Source: Cordilura impudica | Taxonomy: Eukaryota; Arthropoda; Insecta; Diptera; Scathophagidae | Direction: 5' to 3' | Assembly (NCBI GenBank): GCA_963682025.1 | Contig: OY821517.1 | Location: 229,771,578-229,835,577 of the forward strand | Length of the DNA: 64,000 nucleotides | Shown here: positions 1 through 12,065 of the stretch, in pieces | Layout of the letters: each line of letters begins with the position of its first letter | How positions within the stretch are numbered: position 1 is the stretch's first letter | Position numbers and translations under genes: made by a program | The notes under the pieces: model-generated | Seen by the model: only the letters and a program-made list of their open reading frames with translations | What the model was told of the DNA's origin: nothing | The model's database searches: none

Positions 1-332
1 GTGTTGTGCGGTAACTACGGAAGATCGTAACAACAAGACTTTCAACAAAAACATTTCTACATCAATACATCACATCCTCATCATCACATCCGATACCGAA
101 ACTACCATCCACAGTACATCACATCTTCATCATCAAGGTAAAGCGATAACTAACTTTAAGAATATATATATATATTTGTTGTTTTTTTTTTTTTTGGGCA
201 ATTATAAAATATATTTTCATGCAGATAATAAAATTCAAGTGCTAAAGTGTGTTGATAGAAACAAAATCAAATTTTTTTTTTTACTTAAAAGAAGTGGTTC
301 AAAGAACAGGAATTTTTTTTTTTGTGTTGGCT

Positions 333-1284
333 ATGGCCCAAATAAATTTCGACCCCTAAAATATTTAGGACACCTTCCCGAATTCAACGGAGACGGTAGA
401 GAGTTGCAAAATTTTATAAACTTAATAGATAGAGTACACCCCAACTTGCGAAGCTGATGAATTATCACAAGGTCTATTCTCTGACCTTATCAAAAGCGAA
501 TTGAAAGGCAAGGCTAGGGACGTAACATAAATAAATTTTCAAGCAATTTCCTGGACAGACATTAAACTAGTATTACAGAATAATTTTGGCGACAGACTTA
601 GTTGTGACGAACTTTTCGATTCTCTCAGAGCAGTAACATTTAAAACCAGAATTTTACGAAGAAATTAAAAGTAGACTTCGACGACTCAATAATAAAACAT
701 TATTCGTAATGGGACAAGGACAACAACAAGAAACATTAAACGCAGTAGCCGCTAATAATTCTCGCACAGCTTTAAATATATTTAAATCAAAAATTCCCGA
801 ACCAATGAGGACAATATTGGCATGCAGAAACCCAACAACATTAGAAAGTGCTATGAATATTCTTTTCGAAGCAGGATATGCACATCTCCGGGTAGATATG
901 CAACAACAGTTCTACAACAGACATGAACATAAAAAACAAAATCAAAAAAACCATAATTCCGCACAGAACTATCAAGGACCAAGACATGTTTTACAACCCT
1001 TCCAATGCCAAGGAAGAAACCCTTCATACCAAAACCACAGAAGGAATTTTCCATCGCAAAATTCCCAAGTACGTTTTTCCCAACCATCCCCAAATTACGA
1101 CCAGAATTTTCAACAACCACGCACATATCCACAAACAAACCAACAACATCAAGTTCCCCAAAATACCCATATTAATTTAAACAGGCCGAATTTTAGGAAC
1201 CAAGCTGAGCCAATGGATATTGGTAAAGTAGAAATAACAGAAAATTTTCAGGAATCAGCCTTGGACACAAATTACCATTTATAA
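333..1284 (+). pseudogene. gag: Errantivirus gag, frameshifted
   Basis: Capsid/nucleocapsid gene of the element. An ATG at 333 starts a gag-like beginning, but the frame is lost within a few codons and again near 450. The longest open piece (709-1284, 191 codons) has a helical capsid-like half followed by a Gln/Asn/Pro-rich basic tail without CCHC knuckles, which is usual for errantivirus Gag. The tail ends with the typical PMDIG stretch. The protease follows in the -1 frame at about 1281, as in retroelements that use -1 frameshifting. Not functional as it stands. Confidence 0.75.
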
Positions 1285-1636
1285 CAGTAAAAACCAAGTT
1301 AGGAACAATCAAATTAATAATAGACACAGGAGCTACAAATTCCATCCTAAGCCCAGGAATTTGTAATCCAAAAAGAATTTTCTCAACAAACCCAATTCTT
1401 ATTAAAACACTTCAAGGCCAAGTTTATGTAAAAGAAAAAGCTATAGTACCTATTTTTGTGGAATTTGATGTTGACGAGTCAGAAAAACACTAGAATTTTA
1501 CATAATGAAATTTCACAATTTTTACGACGGTCTGATAGGTAATGACATATTAAGACCATTAGACGCCTTCATAGATTATAAGAATAAAGAAATAACCTTT
1601 GGTAAGAGAACACTACCAATGCTTTTTGAAAATTAA
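1281..1636 (+). pseudogene. Errantivirus retropepsin (protease), frameshifted
   Basis: Aspartic protease domain at the start of pol. The active-site motif is visible as IDTGATNS near 1320-1345, and the second half contains a LIGNDIL motif near 1530-1550. The two halves are in different frames: a TAG at about 1491-1493 and a frameshift separate them. The start overlaps the end of gag in the -1 frame. An ATG-led piece of 82 codons at 1637-1885 follows, in the position of the linker between protease and reverse transcriptase. Confidence 0.7.
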
Positions 1637-1906
1637 ATGATGAATAAAAAGAGGATACAAACTCCATATGACACTGAGTTAATTTATTTTAAAGAAGAAA
1701 ACCATAAAAAAATTTTAAGAGAAGGCATTTTGAATTCAGAGCACGGAGAAGTAGAAGTTAATTTATTATCCGAGAATAATCGTTTGACTACGCAGAAGGT
1801 AGACCACGAAAATTTCAGTATAATTGAAGAAAAGGAAACTAAGCCACTATTAGAACAAATTAGAACAGAACACCTTAATTTTTAAGAAAAAAGAGAACTA
1901 TCAAAA

Positions 1907-2641
1907 ATGGTAAAGAATTACTCAGATATTTTCTATCAGGAAAATACAAGATTGACTTTTACCTCTGCCATAAAACACGAAATCAGAACCTCTAATAATA
2001 TACCCATTCATACTAAATCATATCGTTATCCGTTTGTACATAAGAACGAAGTTCAAAAACAAATTCAAGAAATGCTTGACAATAAAATTATCAGACACAG
2101 TAATTCCCCTTATTCCGCACCTATTTGGATCGTTGCGAAGAAGGCCGATGCAAGCGGAAAAACTAAATGGAGACTTGTCATCGACTATCGGAAACTTAAT
2201 GAAGTAACCATAGATGACAGGTACCCGATTCCCAATATTGATGAAATTCTGGATAAACTGGGAAGATGCCAGTATTTCACCACGCTAGATTTAGCGAAAG
2301 GATTTCACCAAATAGAAATTAAGGAGGAAGACATTCATAAAACCGCCTTCACTGTAGAAGGAGGACATTATGAATTCCTAAGAATGCCGTTTGGGTTGAA
2401 GACAGCCCCAGCGACATTCCAAAAGCTAATGAATAATATCCTTAAAGATTACATAAACAAAATTTGCCTTGTTTATTTGGATGACATAATCATCTTTGGT
2501 TCAATATTCGGACGCCTACAAGAAGCAAATCTTAAAGTACAATTGGACAAATCAGAATTCTTAAAAAGAGAAACCGAATTCCTTGGACATATAGTAACCC
2601 CGCTTGGAATAAAAGCTAATCCAAAAAAATTGAGGGTGTAA
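1907..2641 (+). pseudogene. pol: Errantivirus reverse transcriptase domain
   Basis: 244 codons with clear Ty3/gypsy RT motifs: [26 protein letters not shown] (motif A aspartate), [15 protein letters not shown], and YLDDIIIFG (catalytic DD). The stretch between YLDDIIIFG and the downstream QLDKSEFL motif is about 15-20 residues shorter than usual for the family, so a small deletion in the palm/thumb junction is likely. The frame ends at 2641, but RT thumb-like codons continue in another frame from about 2642, so there is also a frameshift. Confidence 0.85.
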
Positions 2642-3237
2642 AAAATTTCCCAATCCCTAAAACCCCTAAACAAATAAAACAATTCCTTGGATTAACCGGA
2701 TATTATCGGAAATTTATAAAAGATTATTCCATGATCGCTAAACCTATGACCAAATACCTAAAAAAGGATACCAAAATAAACATTGTCAACGAACACGAGT
2801 GTAATTACAGCACTATTGAGAAGGAGCTTCTAGCCATCGTCTGGGCTACTAAATATTTCCGACCATATCTATTTGGACGAAAATTCATAATCGAAACTAA
2901 CCACAAACCACTCACTTGGTTATTTTCCATAAAAGGACCAAATTCGAAATTGGTAAGATGGAGATTAAAGCTCTCAGAATTCGATTACGAAATAAAGTAT
3001 AAAAAAGGGACAAAAAATAGCAATGCGGACGCGCTTTCGAGAATAGAACCTGAAACTACCAATATTTATTCTCTAGAAACAGAAGTTCTTAGTATAAAAA
3101 TAACCGAATCCCCTATTAACATGTTTAGGAACCAAATTATTATTAATAAGATTTTCTCAGGAGCAGCTAGAATTAAAAGTGAAAAAATATTTAAAAATAA
3201 TAGGAAAGTTATAGCGATTAAAGAACTAAATAGATAG
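2642..3237 (+). pseudogene. pol: Errantivirus RT thumb/connection and RNase H domain
   Basis: Continues pol after a frameshift. [15 protein letters not shown] thumb codons are followed by an RNase H region with [21 protein letters not shown] and [11 protein letters not shown], then [15 protein letters not shown], the usual C-terminal landmark. In a normal element this is fused to RT and integrase; here a TAG near 3235 closes the frame and integrase reopens in another frame at 3254. Confidence 0.8.
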
Positions 3238-3253
3238 AGAAATTTCAATTTCC

Positions 3254-4216
3254 TTGTTAAGAAACCATTTCAACCCAAATCAATTAAAAGCAATTTTTAT
3301 AGAAGATGAATTTTTTGACACAATTAAAAGCACTTATGAAGAACTATTTTCAAACAACAATAAATTTAGGGTTGTTAGAAGCACTCGTATGCTAAGAGAT
3401 ATTAAAGATGAAGAAGAATTAACGGAAATAATAGAAAAAGAACATTTAAGTAAAAATCACCGAGGAATACAAGCCGTTTATGAACAACTAAAAACAAAAG
3501 TCTACAACCCACAATTAAAACTAAGAATAACACAATTTATTAATAACTGTGAAATATGCACCATTGAAAAATATGATAGGAAACCTCCCAAAGTACCACT
3601 TAAGATTAGCGAAATCCCCTCGAAACCAAGAGAAATTTTACACATAGATGTATTTTACACGTTGAGGAAGGAAATGTTTATGACAATGATAGACAAATTT
3701 TCAAAACACGCGGTTGCTTACAAAATCAACAGCAGAACTTGGACGGAATTCAAAACTAAGCTCTTACAGTACATAAATACATACGGTAAAATAGAAAAAA
3801 TAATTGTCGATGAGTTGGGATTCAAAGCTATCCCAATGCAAGAATTTTTTAAAGAAGAAAATATTAATATACACTTTACATCAAGTAGTAATCACACATC
3901 AAATTCAGACATCGAAAGGCTACACAACACTATTAACGAACACATAAGACTATTAAGACACGACGAGAGGAATAAAGACGAAACTACTGAAGAAAAAATT
4001 TTTAGAACAATAGGATTTTATAACAACACAATACATAGCACCACTAAAATTAAACCAATAGACTTTTTAAACGGACACGACCTAATTGCTAGGAAAAAGG
4101 AAGAATACATAAATAAAATAAATAAAAACAGGAAAGATGTAAAAATAGAAGAAGGTATAAATTACATTAAAGAAATTAGAGGAGGTAAAAACCATCGAAA
4201 GTATAGTAAAATTTAA
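3254..4216 (+). pseudogene. pol: Errantivirus integrase domain
   Basis: 320 codons. The N-terminal zinc-binding part shows HLSKNHRG followed by NNCEICTIEK (HHCC). The catalytic core has all three acidic positions: HIDVFYT, IIVDELGF and SNSDIERLHNT. A basic C-terminal tail follows. This is the longest undamaged domain of the element, but it is cut off from RT by a stop and a frameshift. Called pseudogene because the polyprotein as a whole is broken. Confidence 0.85.
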
Positions 4217-4358
4217 TCAAGGAAAATTGATGAAGAACATGTCGAAAGTACTAAGACAGAACACAAATATTATAAAACACACATCAAACAAAATAAAAAA
4301 TTTCAAGACAAAAACAATCACAAAATAAAAGGTAAATAATAAACCGTTCTATATACAG

Positions 4359-5663
4359 ATGACAACGTGGATACTTCTGATTACCCTTTTTACAATTACG
4401 AAAGCACAGTGTGAATAAAAGTATGGAAATATGTAAAACAAAAATAAAAAACTTGACACCTAAATTCAGACAGAAACGAGGACTAGTTAACGCAATAGGT
4501 AAAGGACTGAAATATGTGACAGGAACAATGGACAGCGACTACGAAAAAGAAATATTCAACAAAATCAACACCCTTATGAAAAATAGTAGAGACACAATGA
4601 CAGCTCTAGACGAAATTTCATATCTAAGCACGTCTATGTCAGACAAAATATTTAATATTACAAACCACATAAATAACCAGCAAAAAATCGTGCAAAAATA
4701 TGTAAATAAATTCAAGACAGAAATACAAAATAAAATTCTTGACTTGGAGGACGAAACCATTTTTCTTAAAAATGTCTTTCAAATAAATAACGATGTAAAC
4801 CTATTAATGGACCATATAAATGAAATTGGACTTGTTATTTTTAATTCCAAATTGGGAATAATCCCATCGGACATACTGACGAAAGAAGAGTATAATTTTA
4901 TAGATGGAATAGAATCGTAACTTCAGACAAAAGTATCCCTAGCATACCGAGAAAATTTCGTAGTTTTGACATTGTGTGTGCCAAGATTTCTAAATGAATC
5001 ATTTTCTGAAGTAATATTTGAACCACTTTCTAATAATGAAAACAAAACCTTAAATTTAACCCAAAACACTGTTCTTATTTACAAAAATGAAACATATAAA
5101 TCAAACACATTAGAATACAAAAACGTAGAAAAAATAAATGATAATTGTTTAACAGATATTATACGAAATGTTGAACCTAAATGTAATATGAATATAACAA
5201 AAAATCAAGAAGAGAAATTTTCCCTGGTTTACTTATATTTAAGCATTATAAAGATAAAATTGAAACTAATTGTAAAAATCCATACAAATTGGAAAATTAT
5301 AAGACTTATATATTAAAGTTCGAAAACTGCATTGTTAAAACACAACTTAGAATTTACGAAAATTATAAAATAAATGTCAAAGAAATGTTAATTTTAGAGA
5401 AATTTATTTTAAAAATCAAAGAAAACAATTCTTCATTTAATGACCTAGACATTAAAGAAATACACTTTATCGAAACGATTAAAATAGTTAGGCATAAACT
5501 TTTAAAAACCACTTTAATTAATACTGGCAGTAGTATGGGAATTTCCATCATTCTGATTGCTCTTTTCATTATAATGTATGTTAGAACACAAAGAACAAAA
5601 ACTTACATTGTTTCTTCGTCGGAGCCTCACTCTAACGAAGGGGGAGTTATAGTAACCCCCTAA
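4359..5663 (+). pseudogene. env: Errantivirus envelope-like gene, broken
   Basis: The third gene of the element encodes a class I-like membrane glycoprotein. An ATG at 4359 lies directly behind a splice-acceptor-like AG and starts a hydrophobic signal-peptide-like stretch that hits a stop after about 19 codons. A basic furin-type site (RQKRG) followed by a Gly-rich fusion-peptide-like stretch occurs near 4470-4530, followed by a long helical region. Further pieces lie at 4966-5316 and, in another frame, at 5289-5663. The last piece carries the C-terminal transmembrane helix (about 5530-5580) and a short cytoplasmic tail. At least three breaks separate the pieces, so no envelope protein can be made. 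Confidence 0.75.
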
Positions 5664-5863
5664 TAAAATAATCATATAAACAATATTTTTATCCATAAGT
5701 TAACCGCTAATAAAATAATCCTATAAGCAACATTGCTTTTCTTTATAATTTCTTTTAATACCTAAATACTAAACCCGGAATTAAACGTTTACAGAGAAAA
5801 GAGAAATTTAAACATTATTTACAATAAAAGCAAACAAAACATACACACTTAAATAAATATACT
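5645..5863 (+). repeat. Errantivirus 3' LTR, first part
   Basis: A purine run (5638-5644) is followed by AGTTAT, the usual start of gypsy-group LTRs. The env frame ends a few bases inside it. The LTR is interrupted at 5863 by BEL1 and continues at 12532. Its exact end is not defined, because no 5' LTR is present for comparison. Confidence 0.6.
5859..5863. repeat. BEL1 target-site duplication (left), ATACT
   Basis: ATACT immediately precedes the BEL1 5' LTR and is repeated exactly at 12532-12536 after the 3' LTR. Five base pairs is the normal duplication length for BEL/Pao integrase. Confidence 0.9.
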
Positions 5864-6318
5864 TGTTTAGAGATGCCCCAACTTCATTCAAATTTGCCGT
5901 CACTGTTTTCACCCATCACTAATCTAAAAGATAATTGCTCTCTTTTTTTTATCATGTTTGTTCACTTACTAAGTTGTACATATTTTAATATAAGACACTC
6001 TAGTTATACCCTTTGTAAAATCAACAAGTAAAATCGAATTTAAAAAGGTTGATACGAAAGAAAAAAAAAACGATTACAGTGAACAGTGGCAGCAAATACC
6101 AACAAATTAAAAATTAAACAAATTATTAATTGTAAAAAATTACAACAAATTAAAATAAAACCAAAACATTGAATTAAAATTATATATAACAAAAAATACA
6201 AAAAAACTAAAAATTGTGAAACCTATTTTGACTCATTAAAATAAAGAACAAAAATTTTAGAAATTAACAAAATAAAAAAGAACCGTGTTTTTAGTTTAAG
6301 AACGTCGACCCTTAAACA
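5864..6318 (+). repeat. BEL1 5' LTR
   Basis: 455 bp, TGTTTAG...CTTAAACA, matched along its length by 12076-12531. It supplies the promoter of the element; no classical TATA box stands out. Confidence 0.95.
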
Positions 6319-6319
6319 T

Positions 6320-6337
6320 TTGGTCCTCACGAACCGG
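6320..6337 (+). promoter_or_regulatory. BEL1 tRNA primer-binding site
   Basis: TGGTCCTCACGAACCGG starts two bases after the 5' LTR and begins with TGG, complementary to a tRNA CCA end. The complement reads like a tRNA T-arm and acceptor. I do not assign the tRNA. BEL2 has TGGTCCTTCG in the same place. Confidence 0.7.
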
Positions 6338-6991
6338 AAAAAACTTTTGTAAATTGATAATTTTAAATTTAAATTAAAATAACATTAAAATTTACTGTGA
6401 CCCTTAAACTCAAAATCAAGGTTAAATAAAAAATTTAAAATATAACCTTGAACAAAACAAGTGACATCAAAAAAAGTTACAACAAAAATTCAACACAGCA
6501 ACATCATCAGCATCATCATCTTCATCATCGTCAAAAACAGCAAACTAGTGGCAGCAGACTAACATCAACGTCACTACAAAAAACACATAAGTAAGAAACC
6601 ACACAAACAAGTAAGTAAACGTGAAACATTAGCAGAGAAAACTCTCACTTTAAATAACACATTAATAACACGCACAAACATACATAACAAAACGTCAGTG
6701 TAAAAGCAGAGACCTCACTCTCTATACTTGTTTGTGTGTATAGCTGGTGACAAACGTAACCAACTATAAAATCTGGTTGTGTAACTTACACATCAAAAGA
6801 CCCCACAAACTAATAGTTATTTTTTGCTGTTTTTGCAACTTAAAATCAACAACAATTTTTTTGAAAATTATTACGAATTTGGACTCAATATTTACGACTC
6901 TAATTTTTTATCGCTAGCAGGCTAATTTATTTAACCCAATTATTTTTTTTGAAATTTAATTCATAAATATTAAATAAAAATTTTTTACAAA
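6338..6991 (+). other. BEL1 untranslated leader
   Basis: AT-rich leader without a usable ORF. It contains a short CATCAT-type microsatellite (about 6503-6533) and possible splice donors (AAGTAAGT near 6608-6616) that could join to the acceptor before the downstream zinc-knuckle exon. Confidence 0.6.
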
Positions 6992-7309
6992 ATGTCCATA
7001 AACAAATTCGTCAATTGTACAAATGATTTATTCGATTTTGAAAGCTCACAAGCTGAAGCTCAAATCAAAAACAATTACCATGCGTTGGAAATTCTTCGTG
7101 TGGAATTGGAATCGCTTTGGACCCAAGTCAAGCGATCATATGAGGAGTGTAGGGACTCTGAGGAGCAAACAGATAAACCCGTTGATAAAACAAAATTACG
7201 GGACCGATATCGTAAGATATCGCTGAAATTCTTGCATATTCAACACCCACCATTGAAAAACCAGAACGTCAGTCCAGTTCGACCCTTGGAAATGAGGCTT
7301 CATTTATAA
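6992..7309 (+). pseudogene. gag: BEL1 gag, N-terminal part
   Basis: The ATG at 6992 fits an A-rich leader and starts a helical, charged N-terminal Gag region (DUF1759-type arrangement in BEL elements). The frame runs to 7309, but the conserved Gag codons move to the next frame near 7280: a one-base frameshift joins it to the piece starting around 7290. N-terminal BEL Gag normally continues directly into the WPxFRDLF region seen at 7350. Confidence 0.75.
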
Positions 7310-7311
7310 GG

Positions 7312-9180
7312 TTGCCACCCTGCGATACAGACACCTTTTTTGGGGATTATAAATTATGGCCCAGTTTCCGGGATCTGTTCACAGCTATCTATATAAATAA
7401 TTCCAGGGTTAGCAATGTTGAAAAATTATTCTATTTAAAACAAAAAACGAGTGGCGAAGCTAGGGATATAATTTCTCACGTCCCTTTAACCAACGATAGA
7501 GTCACCACATGTCAACATTGTAAAGAGTCACATTACCTTCGATTTTGCCCCAAATTTTTAGAAAAAAATGTTAATGACCGAATTCACGTAGTCAAAGTCA
7601 CAAATTCATGTTATAATTGTCTCTCTGTCGATCACAGTGTCAAGGAATGTCATAGTAAATTTAGCTGCAGGTTGTGTAAACAAAGACATAACACATTGTT
7701 GCACAAGGCATCTGAGTCCCAATCTTCCAATTTGCTACAAAATCAACAAGATGAACGACCCAGTACGAGCGCCGCAGCACGAGCATCCAATATACAGTCC
7801 ACTCCTAGATCAAACGTTCCTAGTCTGACATCCTTGACCCTACAGAAAGACAAACGATCCTTATCAAGCCCACTGGATCGAGAAACTTTGCTGTTCACTG
7901 CCATAGTCCAAATCGAAACCAAAGGACAGAGATTCGAGGCAAGAGCTATCATCGACCCTGGATCTCAATCAACCTTCATATCGGACAAGTTAAAAAATCG
8001 CTTAAAGCTGATAACTAAGCCACATTTAGTTCACGTCACAGGTTTAAATCAGAACGTCTCTGAAACTTCTACAAAAGCCTGTTTATTCAACCTTTGCTCT
8101 CGGGCGGACCCTAGTTTTAAATTAGAAGTGTTTGCGCCAGTCCTCAAGACCCTTCCTTCTAATTTACCGCCACAAACGCTGGACTTACATCACTTAAGTG
8201 AAACTGCTAAATTAGTACTTGCAGACCCTCACTTTTTCGTAAGTCGTCCTGTCGACCTTTTAATTGGCCTCGATTTAGGACCCTCTATTTATTGTATGGA
8301 GACAGCTATGAAATCAATTGGATCCCTTTTGGCACAAAAAACAGTATTTGGCTGCATTGTGGGGGGACCAATCGAAAAATCGACTCAAAACTCAACCACT
8401 ATTTCACTATATAATGGACCGTCCCTTGACCAAATCCTCACACGCTTTTGGGAGGTGGAGGAAACCCCAAAACAAATTTTGAGATCAGAGGAGGACACAT
8501 ATTGTGAAAACAATTTCAAATCTACAACGCGTAGAAACGACATGGGAAGGTATATTGTTACCCTGCCATTTAAAAAAGGAGAAGAAATTGGCTTTTCTCG
8601 CAACATAGCCATGGCCCAGTATTTGAGAATGGAGCGCATGCTTAAACAAAAACCCGACCTCAAAGAACAATACAATCAGGTCATATTAGAATACCTTGAG
8701 TTGGGACATATGAGAAAAATCTCTCCCTCGGATATAAATAAGGCTCCAAATTATTACCTGCCGCATCACGCAGTAATAAAACCAGACAGTTTGAACACAA
8801 AACTTAGAGTGGTTTTTAATGCCTCCAGCCCGACGTCAAACAAGAATAGTCTTAATGACATTTTATATCCAGGACCCATTCTTCAGCAAGACCTTGTTCT
8901 ACTGATATCAAAGTGGAGATTTTTCCGTTATGTATTTAACGCCGGCATCACAAAAATGTACCGGCAAATACTAATAGACCCGACCCAAACCAATTATCAG
9001 CGCATCCTGTTCCGAAAATCTGAAAATGACCCTATCGAAGATTTTGAACTACTCACTGTTACCTTCGGAGTCAATTGCGCCCCATTCCTGGCCATCAGAA
9101 CCCTTTTGCAACTCGCTGTATATAAAATCTACACACCCTCTAGCTTCAAAAATTTTACAACAAATCATGTATGTGGATGA
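7312..9180 (+). pseudogene. BEL1 gag C-part, protease and RT first half
   Basis: 622 open codons. In order: Gag core (LWPSFRDLF, SGEARDII), CCHC-type knuckles (CQHCKESHYLRFC, CYNCLSVDHSVKEC, CRLCKQRH), retropepsin (IDPGSQSTFIS), and BEL RT (LRVVFNASSPTS, NDILYPGP). About 144 Gag residues present in BEL2 are missing at 7490-7505. RT motif A reads FNAGITKMYRQI, where the catalytic Asp of the family is replaced by Gly (codon 8944-8946). The true frame leaves this ORF near 9120, before the YVDD box, so the last 20 codons are spurious. Confidence 0.85.
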
Positions 9181-11617
9181 CGTTCTAGCCGGCGGTCACA
9201 CCTTGTCAGATGCCATCGGATCCAGAAAAGAGCTAACCACCGTTTTAAAATCAGCAGGTTTTGATCTAATGAAATGGACTTCCAACGACCCACGAGTTAT
9301 CCAGGATTTGCCAACCCAAACACTTTTACCAGTAGATTGGCTCAACTTATCTGAAAATTCTGGAACAAAAACGCTCGGGATAAAATGGAATATCTCATCA
9401 GACTCATTCACCTTTACAGCTCCAAATGTTGATTTAAAACCAACCTTTACAAAACGCGAAGTATTATCTACAATAGCTAAATTCTTTTACCCTTGCGGAT
9501 GGCTAGCCCCAATTATTGTAGATGCAAAATTAATCATGCAACAGATATGGCTAGACAAAATAGATTGGGATGACATTTTAAAACCCCTTGCCTATATAAA
9601 GTGGCAAAAATTCATCAAAAATTGTCCTTCCATTAATATTATCAAAATGCCACGTTGGATTAATTATAGCCCCTCCTGTGAAATAGAAATTCACGGATTT
9701 AGCGACGCCTCAGAAAAAGCTTACGCAGCAACGCTGTACATCCGAATTCAACTTGATGACAACAACGTACACTCATTTCTTTTAGCCTCAAAGACTCGAG
9801 TTGCCCCTCTCAAAAAAGTATCTCTTCCAAGGTTAGAACTGTGTGGATCTGTCCTATTAGCAAATTTGGCTGTTGCAATTCTACCGAATCTACAGACCCC
9901 CAATTTGAACACATACTTCTGGACAGACTCTACAATTGTGTTATCCTGGCTAAAGAAACCGCCATGTACCTGGAATACCTTTGTGGGAAATAGAGTTTCA
10001 GAAATTGTACAAAAAGTTGGAACTCAAAACTGGCAACATGTCGAATCCAAGGAAAACCCCGCAGACGTCGCAGGCAGAGGCTGTACACCAGAGGAACTTC
10101 AAACTAATAACTTGTGGTGGTTTGGACCTTCTTGGTTAAAATTACCAAAAAATCAATGGCCAATACCAATATCTCCGCATGACACAACTATTGAAGCGAA
10201 ACCTATTAAAGTCTTCACAACTATAACTCATGAAGACCCTTTAAATCGCTTTTCATCATTATCCCGTGCATATCGAGTAATTGCGTACGCTCTACGATTC
10301 TGGAGAAACACTGGAGCATCAAGGACCGATCTCAGAATCTTATCAACCGAAGTAACAGGAGACGAAATAAAGTCGGTCAAAAACCGCCTCATCAGATTGA
10401 CCCAACAAAGCTTTCCTGATGAATACCGAAATTTAAAACTCAAAGCTAAAATCCCCAAAACTAGCAAACTGTTGACTTTAAATCCATTCATGGATCAAAT
10501 GGGTATTATCCGAGCCAATGGCCGACTCGTTCAATCACCAGCATTAACATATAATGAGCGACATCCAATATTGCTACCGTACGATTCAAAGTTGACCCGA
10601 TTGATCACCGAATTTACACATAAAATTACTTTACATGGCGGAAATCAACTCATGGTTCGAGTTCTTCGAATAGAATATTGGATATTTAGATTACGACCCC
10701 TAGTCAAAAATATCATCAATAACTGCAAAACTTGTGTTTTATATAAAAAACAGATACAAAATCAAATTATGGCATCTTTACCACCCGAACGAACTACACT
10801 TTCAAGACCATTCGAAACTGTGGGCGTAGATTATGCTGGACCCTTCGACATTCGAAATTTTACTGGCCGAGCATGTCTCATCACCAAAGGGTATGCTTGC
10901 ATTTTTGTATGCTTCACAACTAAAGCTGTTCATCTAGAAGCAGCCAGTGACTTGTCGACCCACGCCTTTCTAGCCGCATTTTCCCGCTTTATTGGCAGTC
11001 GTGGTTGTCCAGCCAATATTTATTCCGATAATGGAACAAATTTCGTTGGAGCTGCAGAACTCATCAAAAAGGATAGAATTGAATTCATCAAGACCCTTCA
11101 AAATCAATTGATTCATCACTACAGTCATCAAAACATCAATTGGAATTTCATACCTCCTGGTGCCCCGCATATGGGCGGACTCTGGGAGGCCGGCGTAAAA
11201 TCATTCAAAACCCATTTACGAAAAATAATCCCAAATATGAAATTCACATTTGAAGAGCTGTCTACTATTTTGACCCGAATCGAATCTTGCCTCAATTCTA
11301 GACCCTTAAGTCCTGCTAGCGATGACCCTAACGATTTGACCCCATTGACCCCAGGACACTTTCTTATTGGCACCCCGCTCATGGCTCCAGCTGAACCAGA
11401 TTCGTCAAATGAAAATCTGACCCTTGCAAACAGCTGGAAGCGCCTCCGAATAATCTACCATTCATTTTGCCAAAGATGGAAATCTGAATATCTCGCAGAG
11501 CTACATCGCAGATATAAATGGAAATATCCAAAAGAAAAATGTCAAAGTCAACGATCTCGTAGTCATCAAAGACAACAACTTGCCACCCAATCAATGGAAA
11601 TTGGGTCGAATAACTAA
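9120..11617 (+). pseudogene. pol: BEL1 RT second half, RNase H and integrase
   Basis: Continues pol after a frameshift. YVDDVLAG (9169-9192) is the RT catalytic box. Next come TLGIKWN, SDASEKAYAATLYIR with TDSTIVLSWL (BEL RNase H), an integrase zinc region (CKTCVLYKKQ), and the integrase core with VDYAGPF, YSDNGTNFVGA and GLWEAGVKSFK. All three integrase acidic residues are present. A one-base frameshift near 11540 sends the frame to a stop at 11617, although the C-terminal domain continues in another frame. Confidence 0.88.
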
Positions 11618-11703
11618 AACTTACCCAGGAGATGACCAAAACACTAGAGTTGTCGATATACGAACTGCTATGGGACCTGCACACGACCCATCACAAAAAT
11701 CGT
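11540..11703 (+). pseudogene. pol: BEL1 pol C-terminal tail (DUF5641-like)
   Basis: Frame-shifted continuation of pol. PPNQWKLGRITKTYPG and VVDIRTAMG match the C-terminal domain that ends BEL integrases. A TGA at 11701-11703 closes the frame. BEL2 has the same domain, intact in its own frame, at about 54719-55042. Confidence 0.8.
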
Positions 11704-11776
11704 GATGTTATTTTGAATCCATTATGTCATTTATTATCCATTGAAATTCTAATCACTTCTTTTTGTGTAATTCCAG

Positions 11777-12065
11777 ACATAACAACCAAAAATCCTCATA
11801 GACGACCAAGGTGGCATTTTTATTGCGCCACTTGTGATTCTGACCACGCTCAAAAAAGCTGTCCAAAGTTTCTACACAGTAACGGCTATCAGCGATACAA
11901 GACCGTTGTCACGAAGAGTTATTGCACAACTTGTTTAACCAGATCACATCGTCTCAAGAATTGTCAAAATGAATATGGCTGTCGTGTCTGCACTGAAAAA
12001 CTGCTCTGGGTTATATATTTTCTGGACCCACCATACCAAGATGGTAATCATCACACCACACCATG
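11777..12065 (+). pseudogene. BEL1 downstream zinc-knuckle exon
   Basis: Behind a pyrimidine-rich tract ending in TTCCAG (AG at 11775-11776) lies an open stretch with a second gag-type knuckle cluster: CATCDSDHAQKSCPKF, CTTCLTRSHRLKNC and CRVC. Spacing and the CPKF landmark match the knuckles inside gag at 7510-7690, but the sequence is clearly diverged, so this is not a recent copy of that region. There is no good ATG close to the exon start, which suggests translation from a spliced mRNA. After CRVCTEK the similarity is lost shortly before the polypurine tract. BEL2 has an equivalent at 55122-55420. Confidence 0.7.

Larger units (their letters stand above)
1..5863 (+). mobile_element. Errantivirus-like Ty3/gypsy element, decayed
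   Basis: Order seen: untranslated leader, gag, protease, reverse transcriptase, RNase H, integrase, env, then a polypurine run and the start of a 3' LTR. This is the order of insect errantiviruses. The 5' LTR lies off the window. A splice donor-like AAG|GTAAAG sits at 135-143 and an acceptor-like tract ending in AG sits at 4357-4358, directly before an ATG that opens env, as expected for the spliced env mRNA of this group. All reading frames carry frameshifts or stops. BEL1 interrupts the 3' LTR, which resumes at 12532. The copy is older than BEL1 because BEL1 lies inside it. Confidence 0.88.

Noticed and set aside
851..1138. Minus-strand ORF opposite errantivirus gag
   Set aside because: Antisense shadow of the Gln/Asn-rich gag tail; no family resemblance.
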